Source: Adiantum capillus-veneris (Eukaryota; Streptophyta; Polypodiopsida; Polypodiales; Pteridaceae). Taken from it: a stretch of DNA of 64,000 bases. Where the stretch lies: the NCBI GenBank assembly GCA_014529385.2, contig CM043958.1, forward strand, positions 76,935,669-76,999,668. The letters run 5' to 3'. Position 1 is the first letter of the stretch. Each line of letters begins with the position of its first letter. The position numbers and the translations under genes were made by a program. The notes beneath the pieces are model-generated. The model did no database searches. It was not told the origin of the DNA and worked only from the letters and a program-made list of their open reading frames with translations. Shown piece by piece: positions 1-10,136 of this stretch.

Positions 1-43
1 TGCTCCATATCGGGTGGAGGCTCGGTCCTCTGTTGCTTCCTCA

Positions 44-243
44 TCAGCTGACAGCATCAACCCATTCTGCTTCGTCCACCTCTATTGCTACTTCATCGAC
101 TTTCTCTTCTACTTCCACTTCAACTTCCTCATGCTCCACCTCTTCCTCTTCATTAGGTGGTATTGCTTCCTCCACGGTCGATTGTTGCAATTGTGGATCA
201 GACTCTCCACAAGAGAAGAGTCGGCTAGATCTCTGATACCATT
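44..243 (-). mobile_element. Start of internal region of an LTR retrotransposon: primer site and acidic reading frame
   Basis: Read on the minus strand, TGGTATCAGAG lies at 241-231. This is the usual plant primer-binding site complementary to the 3' end of initiator tRNA-Met, and it sits one base after a CA dinucleotide at 243, as expected just inside a 5' LTR. Downstream (44-247 in the same direction) runs a short open frame that is strikingly acidic, with runs such as EEEEVEHEEVEVEVEEK. It has no zinc knuckle and no gag signature that I recognise, and the window ends before any pol could be seen. The primer-site call is firm; the protein is unassigned and may be a low-complexity remnant. 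Confidence 0.6.
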
Positions 244-1020
244 GCAATGATCCCGTGTGGAATTGAGGCCTTCACCCTAATGGTTTCTCAATGTGCTCCC
301 ATCCATAATAATACTCCCTCTCTAGCCCATCATGCTCGTCTATTTCCGCGCATGGTAGAGGCACTGTCCCAAAGTATCATGCCAAACATCAATTGCAGCA
401 GAAGCATCTGCATTGAAAGGTGAATGAAATCTACTTTCCAAAAACCCCACCAATGTCCTCATTGTGGTGCAATAAGAGATCTTTAAATATAGAATTCGTC
501 AACGTAGGAACACAGTGAATTAGACTGATAGTCTCAAACGATACCAAATGATATCGCTAGCATCCTGCAAGTAATCTCATGAGTTGAGCCAGTGATTGGA
601 TTGAAAGCCTCAGTTGAAGCATTGTAAACCAAATGCTATAGCTAGCATTCCTGCAAGTAATCTCATGAGTTGAGCCACCACCTATGATGAGTCTGCCCTT
701 TTCCCTTTCCTTTCACTAGCCAAAGCATCCATTCTCTTCTCTTTTCAACAATTTTAACGCACCTTTCCACTACATTCAGAGCAATTTTCTGCTCAAAAAG
801 CATTGCTAGAATCCCTCTCTCCCATATGAAATGCAGGACGGTCACCTTTAGGTTGTGCATGGTCCTTGCTTGAAGGAGTCAATTTCCAAATCCCACACAC
901 AGACTCATCAAAACTTCAAGGAAAGCTAACGCATGCAAACTCTTTGAAGCATGTCCAAGAGCTTCTGAAGGAACCGAATCACCCACCTGCGATCTACATC
1001 TAGCTAATAGCTACCACGGG
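243..1020 (-). repeat. Probable LTR 3' portion on the minus strand, outer boundary undefined
   Basis: The position next to the primer site at 231-241 implies that the sequence ending at 243 is a 5' LTR in minus orientation. No second LTR copy is in the window, so its other end cannot be placed; 1020 is only the start of the next microsatellite. No coding sequence is recognised here. Confidence 0.35.
547..676. repeat. Direct repeat of about 46 bp, two copies
   Basis: A block ending in CTGCAAGTAATCTCATGAG appears at about 548-592 and again at about 630-676. The copies differ at a few bases and are about 82 bases apart, start to start. They lie within the presumed LTR and could be a promoter-type repeat or a simple duplication. 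Confidence 0.75.
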
Positions 1021-1029
1021 TATTTCCAA

Positions 1030-1030
<1 letters not shown>

Positions 1031-1091
<61 letters not shown>
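1031..1091. repeat. (CT)n microsatellite
   Basis: An uninterrupted run of about 30 CT units. Another (CT)n run lies at about 1431-1461. Reading frames across them are pure Leu-Ser or Arg-Glu repeats and are not genes. Confidence 0.97.
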
Positions 1092-1092
<1 letters not shown>

Positions 1093-1428
1093 CAAACCTG
1101 GCAATATTAGGACGCTGTCTTAGCTTGAGAACATACAAGCCCACAAATTCCTGCGCTACTACGTGTACTAAATGGCATCGACGCAGGAAGGCTGGTCGGG
1201 TGGGAGTTCCACAAGGAGCTACCGAGTGCACGGCAGCTGCTCACCGATGGCCAGTCAGAGATGCAGCTGGAAAGCACAACTGCTACAGAGGAAAACCGCA
1301 GTTTGAATGGGTAGATCTTGTGTAATGAAATACATATTACACACCGCATCGCTGCCTGCCCATCACACGTTTGGGACGGGCGGGCACCCATTAGAGCCAA
1401 AAGCATTTTTAGCTAGACTAGTAGCAGC

Positions 1429-1463
<35 letters not shown>

Positions 1464-1530
1464 CCCCCTCCCACGCCCTGAGCCATGGCTGAGTGAACAT
1501 TGGCCGGATGCAAGAGACGCTGCCACATTT

Positions 1531-1560
1531 GGGGGGGGCGTTGTTTTGGGGCGGGGGGTG

Positions 1561-1600
<40 letters not shown>

Positions 1601-1605
1601 CGGCG
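1531..1605 (+). repeat. G-tract (poly-dG, about 39 uninterrupted G)
   Basis: Positions 1562-1600 are all G, preceded by further G-rich sequence. The tract could form G-quadruplexes and is prone to length error during sequencing. Glycine- or proline-rich frames across it are artefacts of composition. Confidence 0.9.
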
Positions 1606-1619
1606 GCAAGATCCATCCC

Positions 1620-2140
1620 CCCTTAATAGATAGTATAGAAATGTGTCGATTGTGTGAACTGTGTACTGCAACATATTGGTTCGACGCCTTTACTTGCATG
1701 AGCTGGTATCAACTTGATCCCCGCCCAAGCTTGGGCAGGAGGTATTGGTTGCCCACAACCATGTCCACAACCTCTTTTGTGCTACCAATAGTTTTGCACC
1801 GATTGGCTACCACGTGTGCACGCCCAAGATTGGGCAGGCGGTGTGTAAGCAGCCTAAGCCTTAGCATGCAACTCTTTGGAGATCAATTGTGGACTATTGG
1901 AGTATGTGTCGTAGGATACCAAAAAATCTAGATTAGAGAGAATATGTTGGGCTGCTCTCTCTTGTTTCAATTGCAACCTACCCCTGTCTCCCTCTTTCTT
2001 TCGATTTTCTCTCTAACGTGCCAATTGTGCTGGTCTTTTTCTCAAAGAGAGTAAGATGTGGTGAGTAATTCTATTCACAGAGCGTCAAGTTTGCTTAGTC
2101 GAGGAAGGGATGTTGGTGTCTAATAGGCGTCGAGAGGAGT
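1620..2140. other. No gene seen
   Basis: Unique-looking sequence with two copies of a CGCCCAAGCTTGGGCAGG-like motif near 1721 and 1821. No coding or RNA gene is supported. Confidence 0.5.
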
Positions 2141-2141
2141 A

Positions 2142-2540
2142 GGGGATGCAACGCAAGTCATGTTGCAAGCACCGCCATGCAAAGGCACGAGAGGAGAGGC
2201 CAAAGCAGAGGAGGCACAAGTATAAGGGCGAGGGAGAAGGAGACCCGTGGAGAGGACGGGAATGGGGGAGAGGAGGAGGGGACGCAACGCAAGTCATGTT
2301 GCAAGCACAGTTGTGCAAAGGCACGAGAGGAGAGGCCAAAGCAGAGGAGGCACAAGGAGAAGGGTGGGGGGAAAAGAAGGAGACCCGCGGAGAGGGGGGG
2401 ATGGGGGAGAGGAGGAGGGGACGCAATGCTAGTCATGTTGCAAGCACAACTATGCAAAGGCATGAGAGGAGAGGCCAAAGCAGAGGAGACACAAGGAGAA
2501 GGGAGAGCGGAAAAGAAGGAGACCCGCGAAGGGGGGGGGG
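2142..2540 (+). repeat. Minisatellite, about 137-bp unit, nearly three copies
   Basis: Units start at about 2142, 2278 and 2417, each opening with GGGGAYGCAAYGC and containing CATGTTGCAAGCAC and GAGAGGAGAGGCCAAAGCAG. The array is purine-rich on the plus strand and stays open in several plus-strand frames. Those frames give Arg/Gly/Glu-rich products that follow from the composition, so I do not call a gene. Confidence 0.9.
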
Positions 2541-2574
2541 GGTATATTCGCTTCTAATGATTTTATTAAAGTAC

Positions 2575-3125
2575 TTCCCATTAAGCTTGTCGATTCGTGC
2601 GATATGGCCAGTTAATGATGACAAACTTTTTTGGTGTACCTAAGGCCTTAGTAAAGCATGAAATGGTTGGTAACAATTGTGGACCTATGGGTAGAGCTTG
2701 CCAATTAATGCCACATGGCAAGTTAATGGTGACAAACTTCTTTTCTTTCTTTCTTATATAAGAGGCCATTTATATGTAACCTTCATTTTGGAAAGGACAT
2801 TGAGTAGCGGATCACACACACATTTTCTCATCCTCTTACCTAGGTCATTCTCACTTTTCACCTTGTAATACAGAGTGGGGTTACCTTCATGGGAAGCATT
2901 TTCTTTGGACTACATAAGGGCTTGGGTAAAGCATTGAACTCTTAGGAGCAATTATGGGATGTTCCATAAAGCTTGCTGATTAGTGACACATGGAAAGGTA
3001 ATGATGACACTTTTTTGGTCCATGAAGGCCTTAGTAAAGCATGAAATTCTTGGGAGCAATTGTGGACCGTTAGATCAAGCTTGTCGATTAGTCCCATATA
3101 GCTATTGATGGCAAACCAATTTTCT
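2575..3125 (+). repeat. Degenerate tandem repeat, unit about 100 bp, about four copies
   Basis: A pattern recurs around 2580-2635, 2645-2740, 2925-3015 and 3020-3120: CCTTAGTAAAGCATGAAAT, then an AGCAATTGTGGACC-like block, then AAGCTTGTCGATTAG, then an ACATGGCAAGTTAATGGTG-like end. Copies two and three are separated by about 180 bp of other sequence. Function unknown. Confidence 0.75.
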
Positions 3126-3129
3126 TCTT

Positions 3130-4400
3130 TTTTATAGGTACGGATGCAATAGCAATGAGTATAGTGGTAGAATTTGTTACTTTAAACACATACATCGTGA
3201 AGGATAGAACCAAAACCATAAGAAAAAGGCACGCGAAGAGAACTTGGGACAATTTTGTGAAGAAGTAAACTTTTGTGCGCGCACACACATTGTCAGTATA
3301 TTAGAAACTAATATTTACTTCCTCTTACAGGACCTTGACCCTAACTTGGCTTATAGAACCTTATCCCCAACATTTCTTTGCTAAAAGATTCCATGACTTA
3401 CATGGGAGATTCTTTGGAGTTTTTTCCCTCAAATCTTGCATTGATTTGAGCATGATGGGAACCCAATTTGAGTAAAATTTTCCCTGACATTTTTTGACAA
3501 CTTTGTATCTGTCTTAGGAAATACTTTCCCTTTTGGACCTCTTTGTTCTTAGTGGAGTGAGTGTTGCTTGACCTTGCGGTGTATGTTTTTGGGATTATCT
3601 CCTCTAGTGGGAACGATACCTTGACTATTGACTTGACTTTCCCCTAATGGATGCAGGAACTTTGGTGTGAATTATCTCTTTCTAAGCTTGGAAGCTGTAA
3701 AGTATAGGAGTAAGGGAGGGGCATTAATTGTCCACCCCCCCTTCCCCTCCCGTGAATACCTTCAGCTCTCTAGCCCTCTAGGTTGCGCTTTATTCACTCT
3801 AATTGAGACCCTCTTACCCATTCGCATGATCTTGCATCAACACTTGGTGCTTCCCTAGCACTATTACCTCCCTTTGGCTAGCTATGGAGTTAAGCTTCGT
3901 GTATGATGAGTAAAAGAATCCCTTGCCTCACATCCCTTAAGATATCATGTTATACTCTCTTTGTGTTTTTGCTTTTTCACTTGGATGGCTTCTTATGGCT
4001 AGTGCATCATGCTCATGTGGTTGGACTTCACACTTAGGTCCTCACTAGATTGCATTAGGGAAATGAAGTTCCTATTGTAGCAAGAAGATAGGTTGGGCTA
4101 TGGAGAGGTGGTGGATGTCCAATCTGCATTCTTCAATTTCCCCTTCCGCGTCTCTCTATTTAAAGGTGAGGGAAACACTCACTTAGCCTTGGGTTCGTGC
4201 TTTTGGTTCATTGTTTTCAAACTTGTGCACTTTGAGAGAGAATGTATATTTAGTGGTTTTACTTGAACTTGAGGGATTTTGGTGCCTTGTTGATCTTACT
4301 CCAATATAGATACTACTAAGGAGGCTGCTACCTCCTAGGTTAATCTTTTTCTTTTTTAGCATCACCCTATGTGGCATTTTGTCATTTTTAAAATGGTTAT
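3130..4400. other. No gene seen
   Basis: Open frames here are short and have no recognisable domains on either strand. Confidence 0.5.
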
Positions 4401-4402
4401 GG

Positions 4403-4407
<5 letters not shown>

Positions 4408-4486
<79 letters not shown>

Positions 4487-4544
4487 GGATATCATAAGAT
4501 ATTGATAGCTACATGATGTTAGTGCACAATGACATACACACACA

Positions 4545-4580
<36 letters not shown>
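4408..4580. repeat. Compound (GA)n(TG)n(GA)n microsatellites
   Basis: Two compound tracts lie close together: (GA)n-(TG)n-(GA)n at about 4408-4488 and (GA)n at about 4549-4580. Confidence 0.95.
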
Positions 4581-4581
<1 letters not shown>

Positions 4582-4765
4582 GAGAGAGGGAGAGGAAAAG
4601 AAGAGAAGTTTTTAATGTCATAGGAACAATCTCTAGGTGCTTTGATCGATAGGTTCTGAACTCAAGACCTGTTAAGAGGGAACTTAAATAGCGAGTCTAA
4701 CACATTTGGGTAATAGAAGGGAGAGATTCTATTTGTTGCTACATCATGTTAGTGCGTAATGACTT

Positions 4766-4870
4766 AGAGAGAGAGAGAGAGAGAGAGAGAAGAAGAAGAA
4801 GAAGAAGAAGAAGAAGAAGAAGATAATTTTGAACCTCAACCTTGAGAAGTTGCAAAGCCCCTACAAACAT

Positions 4871-4907
<37 letters not shown>
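4766..4907. repeat. (GA)n(GAA)n tract followed by a (CT)n tract
   Basis: A GA run passes into about ten AGA triplets (4766-4824). A (CT)n run at 4871-4907 is complementary, so the two could pair as a stem around about 45 bases. Confidence 0.9.
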
Positions 4908-4909
<2 letters not shown>

Positions 4910-5835
4910 TTCAAAGATTGCACACAACCTTTCAATATGTTGGTAATTGATTGCAAGACATGTCTAGCAGGGGGCACAACTAGGAAGCACTGGGTTGTTT
5001 TCAATGAATGTAAGGGTTTTTCTAGATGGGCTTTTGGTTCAAAATGTCAACTATTTGCATGTGGTCCCTTTTTGAAACATTGATTCAACGTTTCGCTAAG
5101 TAGGAGCCCCCATAGGAGCAAGCCTAGAAGGTCAAGAAGCATTGGGTTGTTTTTTTGGAAAATGCACAGTTAGGGCTTTTCTCTTAATGAAGTTTTGGTT
5201 CAAGATGTCATTGGGCTGGGCAAAGAATATCTAGGTGATTTTCATATGGTGCAAACTGAGGGCCCCTCTCAAACACAATCACCTAATTTGCTTAAATTTT
5301 AAAGGGATGTGGCATTGTGCAAAAAGTTCCTATAGGTAAGTATTATACATATTACATTCCTTTTCTAGGGATGTGGTTTCTTGGAAGTCATTATTAATAG
5401 CAGGATATGTGCAGTAGTAGAGACAGGGCTCTCAGCCAAGGACCATTGAGCTATTTTCAAATGCATAGTGGTGGTGTCTCTCTAGAGGATCCACCTAGCC
5501 CACACATAGTCCTCTCTTGAACTCCATTTCTTGTGAAGTATGTCTAGCATGGGGATGACATAAAAGCTCTTAAGTTGTTTTTGTGAGATTCAAGGTGAGT
5601 GCGATTCTGTAAACGTGGTTGCATCCTTAAGCTTGCATCTTGAAGACATGGGGCAACATGCAAGAAGTTCACATTTTTTAACAAATTCACAAATCCTTTA
5701 AGGATGAGTTTTTTTTTGCCGCAATATGGTCTCTTAGAAAGCATTGATTGCTTTGTCGCATCTCTCTCTTTTCTTTTTTGTTACCATAGGTAGCACCACC
5801 ATTGGAGGCGACAGAATTCTCCCTCCTCCTCTCTT
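4910..5835. other. No gene seen
   Basis: Loosely repeated phrases such as AAGCATTGGGTTGTTTT recur around 4985, 5137 and 5570, suggesting an old dispersed or tandem repeat. No coding sequence is supported. Confidence 0.45.

Positions 5836-5840
<5 letters not shown>

Positions 5841-5903
<63 letters not shown>
5841..5903. repeat. (TA)n(GA)n microsatellite
   Basis: About 16 TA units followed by about 14 GA units. Confidence 0.95.
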
Positions 5904-5906
<3 letters not shown>

Positions 5907-6113
5907 TAGATTCCATTATCGTCCTCGGAGGTCAAATATGACCTATGGGACCAAGAAAATGTGTACAATAGAGGCTCCTCTATCTAAGAGGGTACAATGT
6001 CCGCAATAATACATATAGATGTGGTGGGGGGAGGGGCTAGGGGGGTGATACAACAAAATTGCAACAAATGTTGCTTATGGGGGTCGGGGTGGCTAAGGGG
6101 GAGGAGAGGGATT

Positions 6114-6843
6114 TCAGGTGGGTTTTTGTGTTTGAAACTCCTTGATGATGGCTCTACCACCACGATAGACGTCGTACTTACCTGCGGCTCGTGCATCTAG
6201 TACCTTCTGCAGCTCTTGCTTCTTTATCTTGAGTTGGGCGGGGGTTAGAGCCTCGCTAATCCATATGGTTGTTCCCTTGAGAAGATGCGTTTGCTTTAAG
6301 AGTGCCATGCGTTCCTCTTTGGTCTTGAAAACAAGGCTCTCTTCGTTGGTGCGGGAATCTCGATCGACGGATTTGATGGTGGGAATGTCAAACTTGACTG
6401 GTTCGATAGCCTTCTTGAGCTTGGTTAGGGTAGTAGGAAAATCGTCATTCTCCTCCCACCAGGAGGAGGGAAATCTACCGATGCGTACGGTCAACGCAAG
6501 GCCTTCCCGACGACGACATTCTTGTAGGCACTCTTCCACTTTGAAGGGGATGGTGGCAGCATTTGCTTGGATTTGGGTGGCTAATGAAGCCACATTCTGG
6601 GTAAATGTGTGTTCTACTTCTTTGGCCTTTGCTAGGATGCGGTCGGTGTCCGCTAACCTTTGGGATTTGAGCAATTGGAGGCGCGCTTCGAGGGCAACAA
6701 GACGCATTCTCGTTCTCATCATTCTCATTCTCATTCATCCGTGCCACAAATGAGTGGATCTTTCTCGGTGTTGAGGGTGTGCCACCATTGTTCTTACAAT
6801 CGCTAGTTTTGACCATCGTTTCTTGGGTGGGAACTGCTGTCAA
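6114..6843 (-). pseudogene. LINE ORF1-like RNA-binding protein, frameshifted
   Basis: A minus-strand frame starts near 6843 and is interrupted near 6715 by a frameshift inside a short Asn-Glu repeat (MNENENDENENA). It resumes as a 206-residue frame ending at 6114. The second part begins with a helical, coiled-coil-like stretch (LVALEARLQLLKSQRLAD). It ends with a pattern typical of ORF1-type proteins of L1-like LINEs: EERMALLKQTHLLKGTTIWI, then LTPAQLKIKKQELQKVL, then a GKYDVYRGGRAIIKEF-like end in which a short basic strand closes the domain. Such proteins bind the element's RNA. No matching reverse transcriptase is nearby, so this is a fragment. The LINE assignment rests on pattern memory alone; another coiled-coil transposon protein remains possible. 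Confidence 0.45.
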
Positions 6844-7101
6844 CTGGGGCCTAATACTATCAACAATAGGTCAGACCAACAAAAGGCCATCATAGAGAAC
6901 TCTGTAGTTGATGAAGATGATGAGGGCGATGATGCATCCCTTGTAGAAATGACCAATCAGGTCCATCTACCTACTGTCAAATCTGTTGTTGATGCATTGC
7001 GAGTCGTCATACCAGGTCGCAGGGTCGTCGCCTTGTCACGGGGTTGGCAGCATGGGTCGCGACAGGCTTTAGCTCAGTTTGGGGGTGGGGCTACGGCTTA
7101 A
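6835..7101 (+). pseudogene. Possible C-terminal fragment of a Tigger/CENP-B-type transposase
   Basis: A short plus-strand frame contains an acidic run (VVDEDDEGDDASLVEM) followed by LPTVKSVVDALRVVIPGR. Tigger-type transposases often end with an acidic stretch and then a helix of the form P-(T/S)-x-x-x-A-(V/L)-x-A-L-x-x-(V/L). Here only that tail could be present. No DDE catalytic motif is visible, so this is a tentative reading. Confidence 0.2.
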
Positions 7102-7180
7102 CGCCTCCCATAGGGCAACCCCTAACCCACGGGAGACAGAGAGGAAGGAGACGATGGTGGCTTAGCCGTGCTGTGCTAGG

Positions 7181-7183
<3 letters not shown>

Positions 7184-7264
<81 letters not shown>
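7184..7264. repeat. (AG)n microsatellite, about 40 units
   Basis: One of the longest uninterrupted AG tracts in the window. It sits exactly at the left edge of the first copy of the 1.65-kb direct duplication. Confidence 0.97.
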
Positions 7265-7267
<3 letters not shown>

Positions 7268-8928
7268 TGTGATGCAACCAAAGTTGGCCGACCGTAGAAG
7301 ATGGCACAAGCAGGTGTGTACATGCTAGCATGTGCATGGAAAAGGGCTAAAGCATATGTGAAGGTACTGAGCAAACAGGTGGCAGCGATTATGTATGGCT
7401 GATATGGTTTTTAGACCAAAAGGGCTTCAAAGTGATCCAAATGGGATGGCACGTAAAGAGGCTTGAAGTGTCGTTTTTTTTCTCGAGGATGTAGAGCTTG
7501 AAGTGCTAAAGGAGCTGGTCTTAATGGGTCATAAAATGGAGCCATAGGGTGCGAGCTATTGAAGTTTGAAGCTATGTTTGCATATCAGAGACGGACAAGG
7601 CAAATGATGACAGGTGGTTAAAGCATGTTTCAAGGATAGGATGTGTAGAGCTTGTATTATCGAGCATGTTGGTGTTTTCAGATTGTCAATCGCAGTCCCG
7701 GATGGCGAGATACCGAACTTTTTTTCCAAGGTCGGTTCTTGGCCGATTTGATTGCTTTGGGAAATGTGCCATCTGATGTTTTTTGAAGATTGATAGGGTT
7801 TGCAGAGATAAAGGGTAGCGTATGAAGTTAAGATGATGTAACGGCTCTCCATTTTGAGTCTTGAATGCCAAGTTATGGCTGATCGAAGTTTGAGGTAGTG
7901 GGGACGGTGAGAAGTTGTTATATGATTTCTTTAGTTTTTTGGACGCTTGATTGGCAGGCTCAGAGAAGCCCAAAGACAATGGAATTTTGGCTAGGAATCA
8001 GCATGGAGAGCTTTCCATAGAATTTCACAGCTTGGCAATAGGAGCTCTGTGCATCTAGGAGGAAGCAATGGAAAGAAAAATTATGATCTTGGGGCGCGTT
8101 TCTTTTGAGCCGCCACGTGGCGCGGAGATGCTCCCATATGCAAAATGTTGAGGCCGATTGCTGGGGTACATGAGGCGGAGAGTGAGCTCACAGTCGACGT
8201 CGATGGTGAAGTGAGAGCTCTTCGGAGCTATGGCGATGGCAACCCGTTCTTGTGCTCCTGCAGGTGCTACTCGGGATCGCTAATGGTGGTGCCTATGAAG
8301 CCGTCGGTGTCATTCATTGCGGTCAGCGGCTCTTGCTGAGTGATGAGGCGGCACACATAGCTGGGGGGTCATTCCCACACCCATGAGGGCCCATATTTTT
8401 GAAGAAGAGGGGCCACTAGCACTAGCACCTTCCCGCGGTAGTGTACAAAGGCAGGGAATGAGAGAGGATAATCGGCCAAGCCCGTCCAAAGAGGTGGATC
8501 ATGTGCAGCGACAGGGACATGGGATTGGAAGGTCGCCGAGTTGTCATGCCATGCGGTGGGTGCTATAAGTGATAGTGCCAAGCTTGGGCAATGCAAGGAA
8601 ATACTAAAAGAAGCTCTAATGAGCTGCACGGGTAGGAAGAGACCCTTTTTTTGTGCTTAGCCACCCCTATAAGAGGGAGATTTTGCGATTATGTAGGAGC
8701 TTCTTGGCCATTTGCTGCTTTTTTTTTGCCATTGGAGGCTTTTTGGCCATTTTGTGTTATGCAGAGCCAAAGAGGACTATCGACTCTTGGTTTGGAGCTC
8801 GTCGAAGCTATGCCGGTAGAGCATATGGTTGTTTTGTTTATGGTGAAGCCATCATTGCCATTTCTTGGTGTCAATTCCCCCTTCCCCCTTCTCTGCTTGT
8901 GTGCGTGCGATTTTTGACGTGTGTCGAC
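7268..8928 (+). repeat. Direct duplication, copy 1 (about 1.65 kb)
   Basis: From TGATGCAACCAAAG onward this stretch matches 10137-11865 along its whole length with scattered substitutions and small indels. Shared landmarks are AAGATGGCACAAGCA, GGCTTCAAAGTG(A/G)TCCAAATGG, TGTGCCAT(C/T)TGATG, CACGTGGCGC, AGCCACCCCTATAAGAGGG and GAAGCCATCATTGCCATTTC. A TATA-like CTATAAGAG lies at about 8669 and at the matching place in copy 2. The two copies could be the LTRs of a short element or a segmental duplication; no clear primer site follows copy 1. Open frames here differ between copies, so no gene is called. Confidence 0.8.
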
Positions 8929-10130
8929 AAATGTGCCCCCCCAAGGTCTGTTGTGCACAGAGAGATAGAGAGAGGTTGTGTGTGTGTGGAAGGCTGTGAA
9001 TTGGGCAGTGCAGAATCCTTGGCTTGTTTTGGTGTGTAGCAACGAGTGTGTGAGTATGGTTGTGTGCAAATGGGGATTTTCTTGTGGATTGTGTCGAGTT
9101 TTGAAGGTGAACTCTAGTGGATTGGGGTGTTGTGTATATCATGGGCAATAAAGAGGCATTTGCTTGTGTTCCAAGTATGTTCCCCTTTCCGCCTCTCCAT
9201 CTTCTGGTGCCCCCACGGAGGAGTGCAATGATGCTACTGTTTGAAGTGGAAGCGACGGTTTTGCCGATGTCAAAGGTACGAGATTTAAAGAGAAGGTTTT
9301 TTTAGAGATGGTGTGGTCGAGCTTTCTTATTTTCACTGGGGTCAGAGATGCAAAAACCTCGCTTCAAGATTATGGTATGTTTGTGCTGGAGAACGAGCTA
9401 GCAAGAGAAGAAGGTGCGGTACAAATTTTTCCAATGTTGGTACGTGAAAATAAGAAACGGTGGTTCGATGGACTACCGAAAGAAGAAAAGATGGATTGCA
9501 AGAGAAAGGGCTTGATGCTATGATGCTGTAATTGAGTGCTTCGATGGTGAAGAGGAGAGCATGGAGTCAAAGATGGTGGAGATTCCCATGCAACACAAAC
9601 ATTCATATGGTGGATAAAGAAGAATCCCAGGTAGTGGTTTTGCTTCCCTTAAAGGTATGTGAGTTATGGTGAAGAGTTGTATGGTAGAGACAACTATGCA
9701 GTGGTTGATCAAGTAGGTACAGCCTGTTTGAGGTCTCCACTTAACATGGTTGGGAGGGAGGGTCATGTTCGTTCATTTTGAGCGACGGTGTGCTTGGTAT
9801 GAAGTGCGTTATTTGCAAATGGATGCTTGGATTGAAGGAGGTAGGTCATGGGCAGCCTATATACATGGGTGGTTATGTTTATGGGGTATATCACTCTGGG
9901 AAAGTGTTAGTGGTGGATGGAAGGAATCAATGTCATGTTTTTGATCCAGGTGGAATACATGTTGTGATGTAGGGATGGGGAAACCCACTTGAGGTTTGAT
10001 GGTAGTAGGTTGAAGTAAAACAATGTACATATGGTTTTGGTATTTTGACAGTGTTTGCCAGGTGTGCGTAGTTGATAAAAGAATAAAGGCGTTTTCTAGT
10101 TGAACATGAATGTTCGACAAGGGGGTTGGG
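8929..10130 (+). other. Spacer between duplicated copies, with possible gag-like remnants
   Basis: No intact gene. A plus-strand frame at 9308-9523 includes FPMLVRENKKRWFDGLPKEE, which resembles the helix-W-helix pattern of plant retrotransposon gag proteins but stops soon after. A second frame (9778-9972) contains GKVLVVDGRNQCHVFDPG, loosely like a Kelch blade. Neither is enough for an assignment. If the first is gag, the flanking duplicates would be LTRs of an internally deleted element. Confidence 0.3.
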
Positions 10131-10136
10131 CAATGA

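Noticed and set aside
1500-1931. 143-codon plus-strand frame with a polyglycine core
   Set aside because: It exists only because of the G-tract; no conserved domain before or after.
6229-6753. 174-codon plus-strand frame opposite the LINE ORF1-like gene
   Set aside because: Antisense shadow of the minus-strand reading, which has the recognisable pattern.
8145-8917. Plus-strand frames in the first duplicated block
   Set aside because: The second copy (10137-11865) breaks or changes these frames, so they are not conserved coding sequence.
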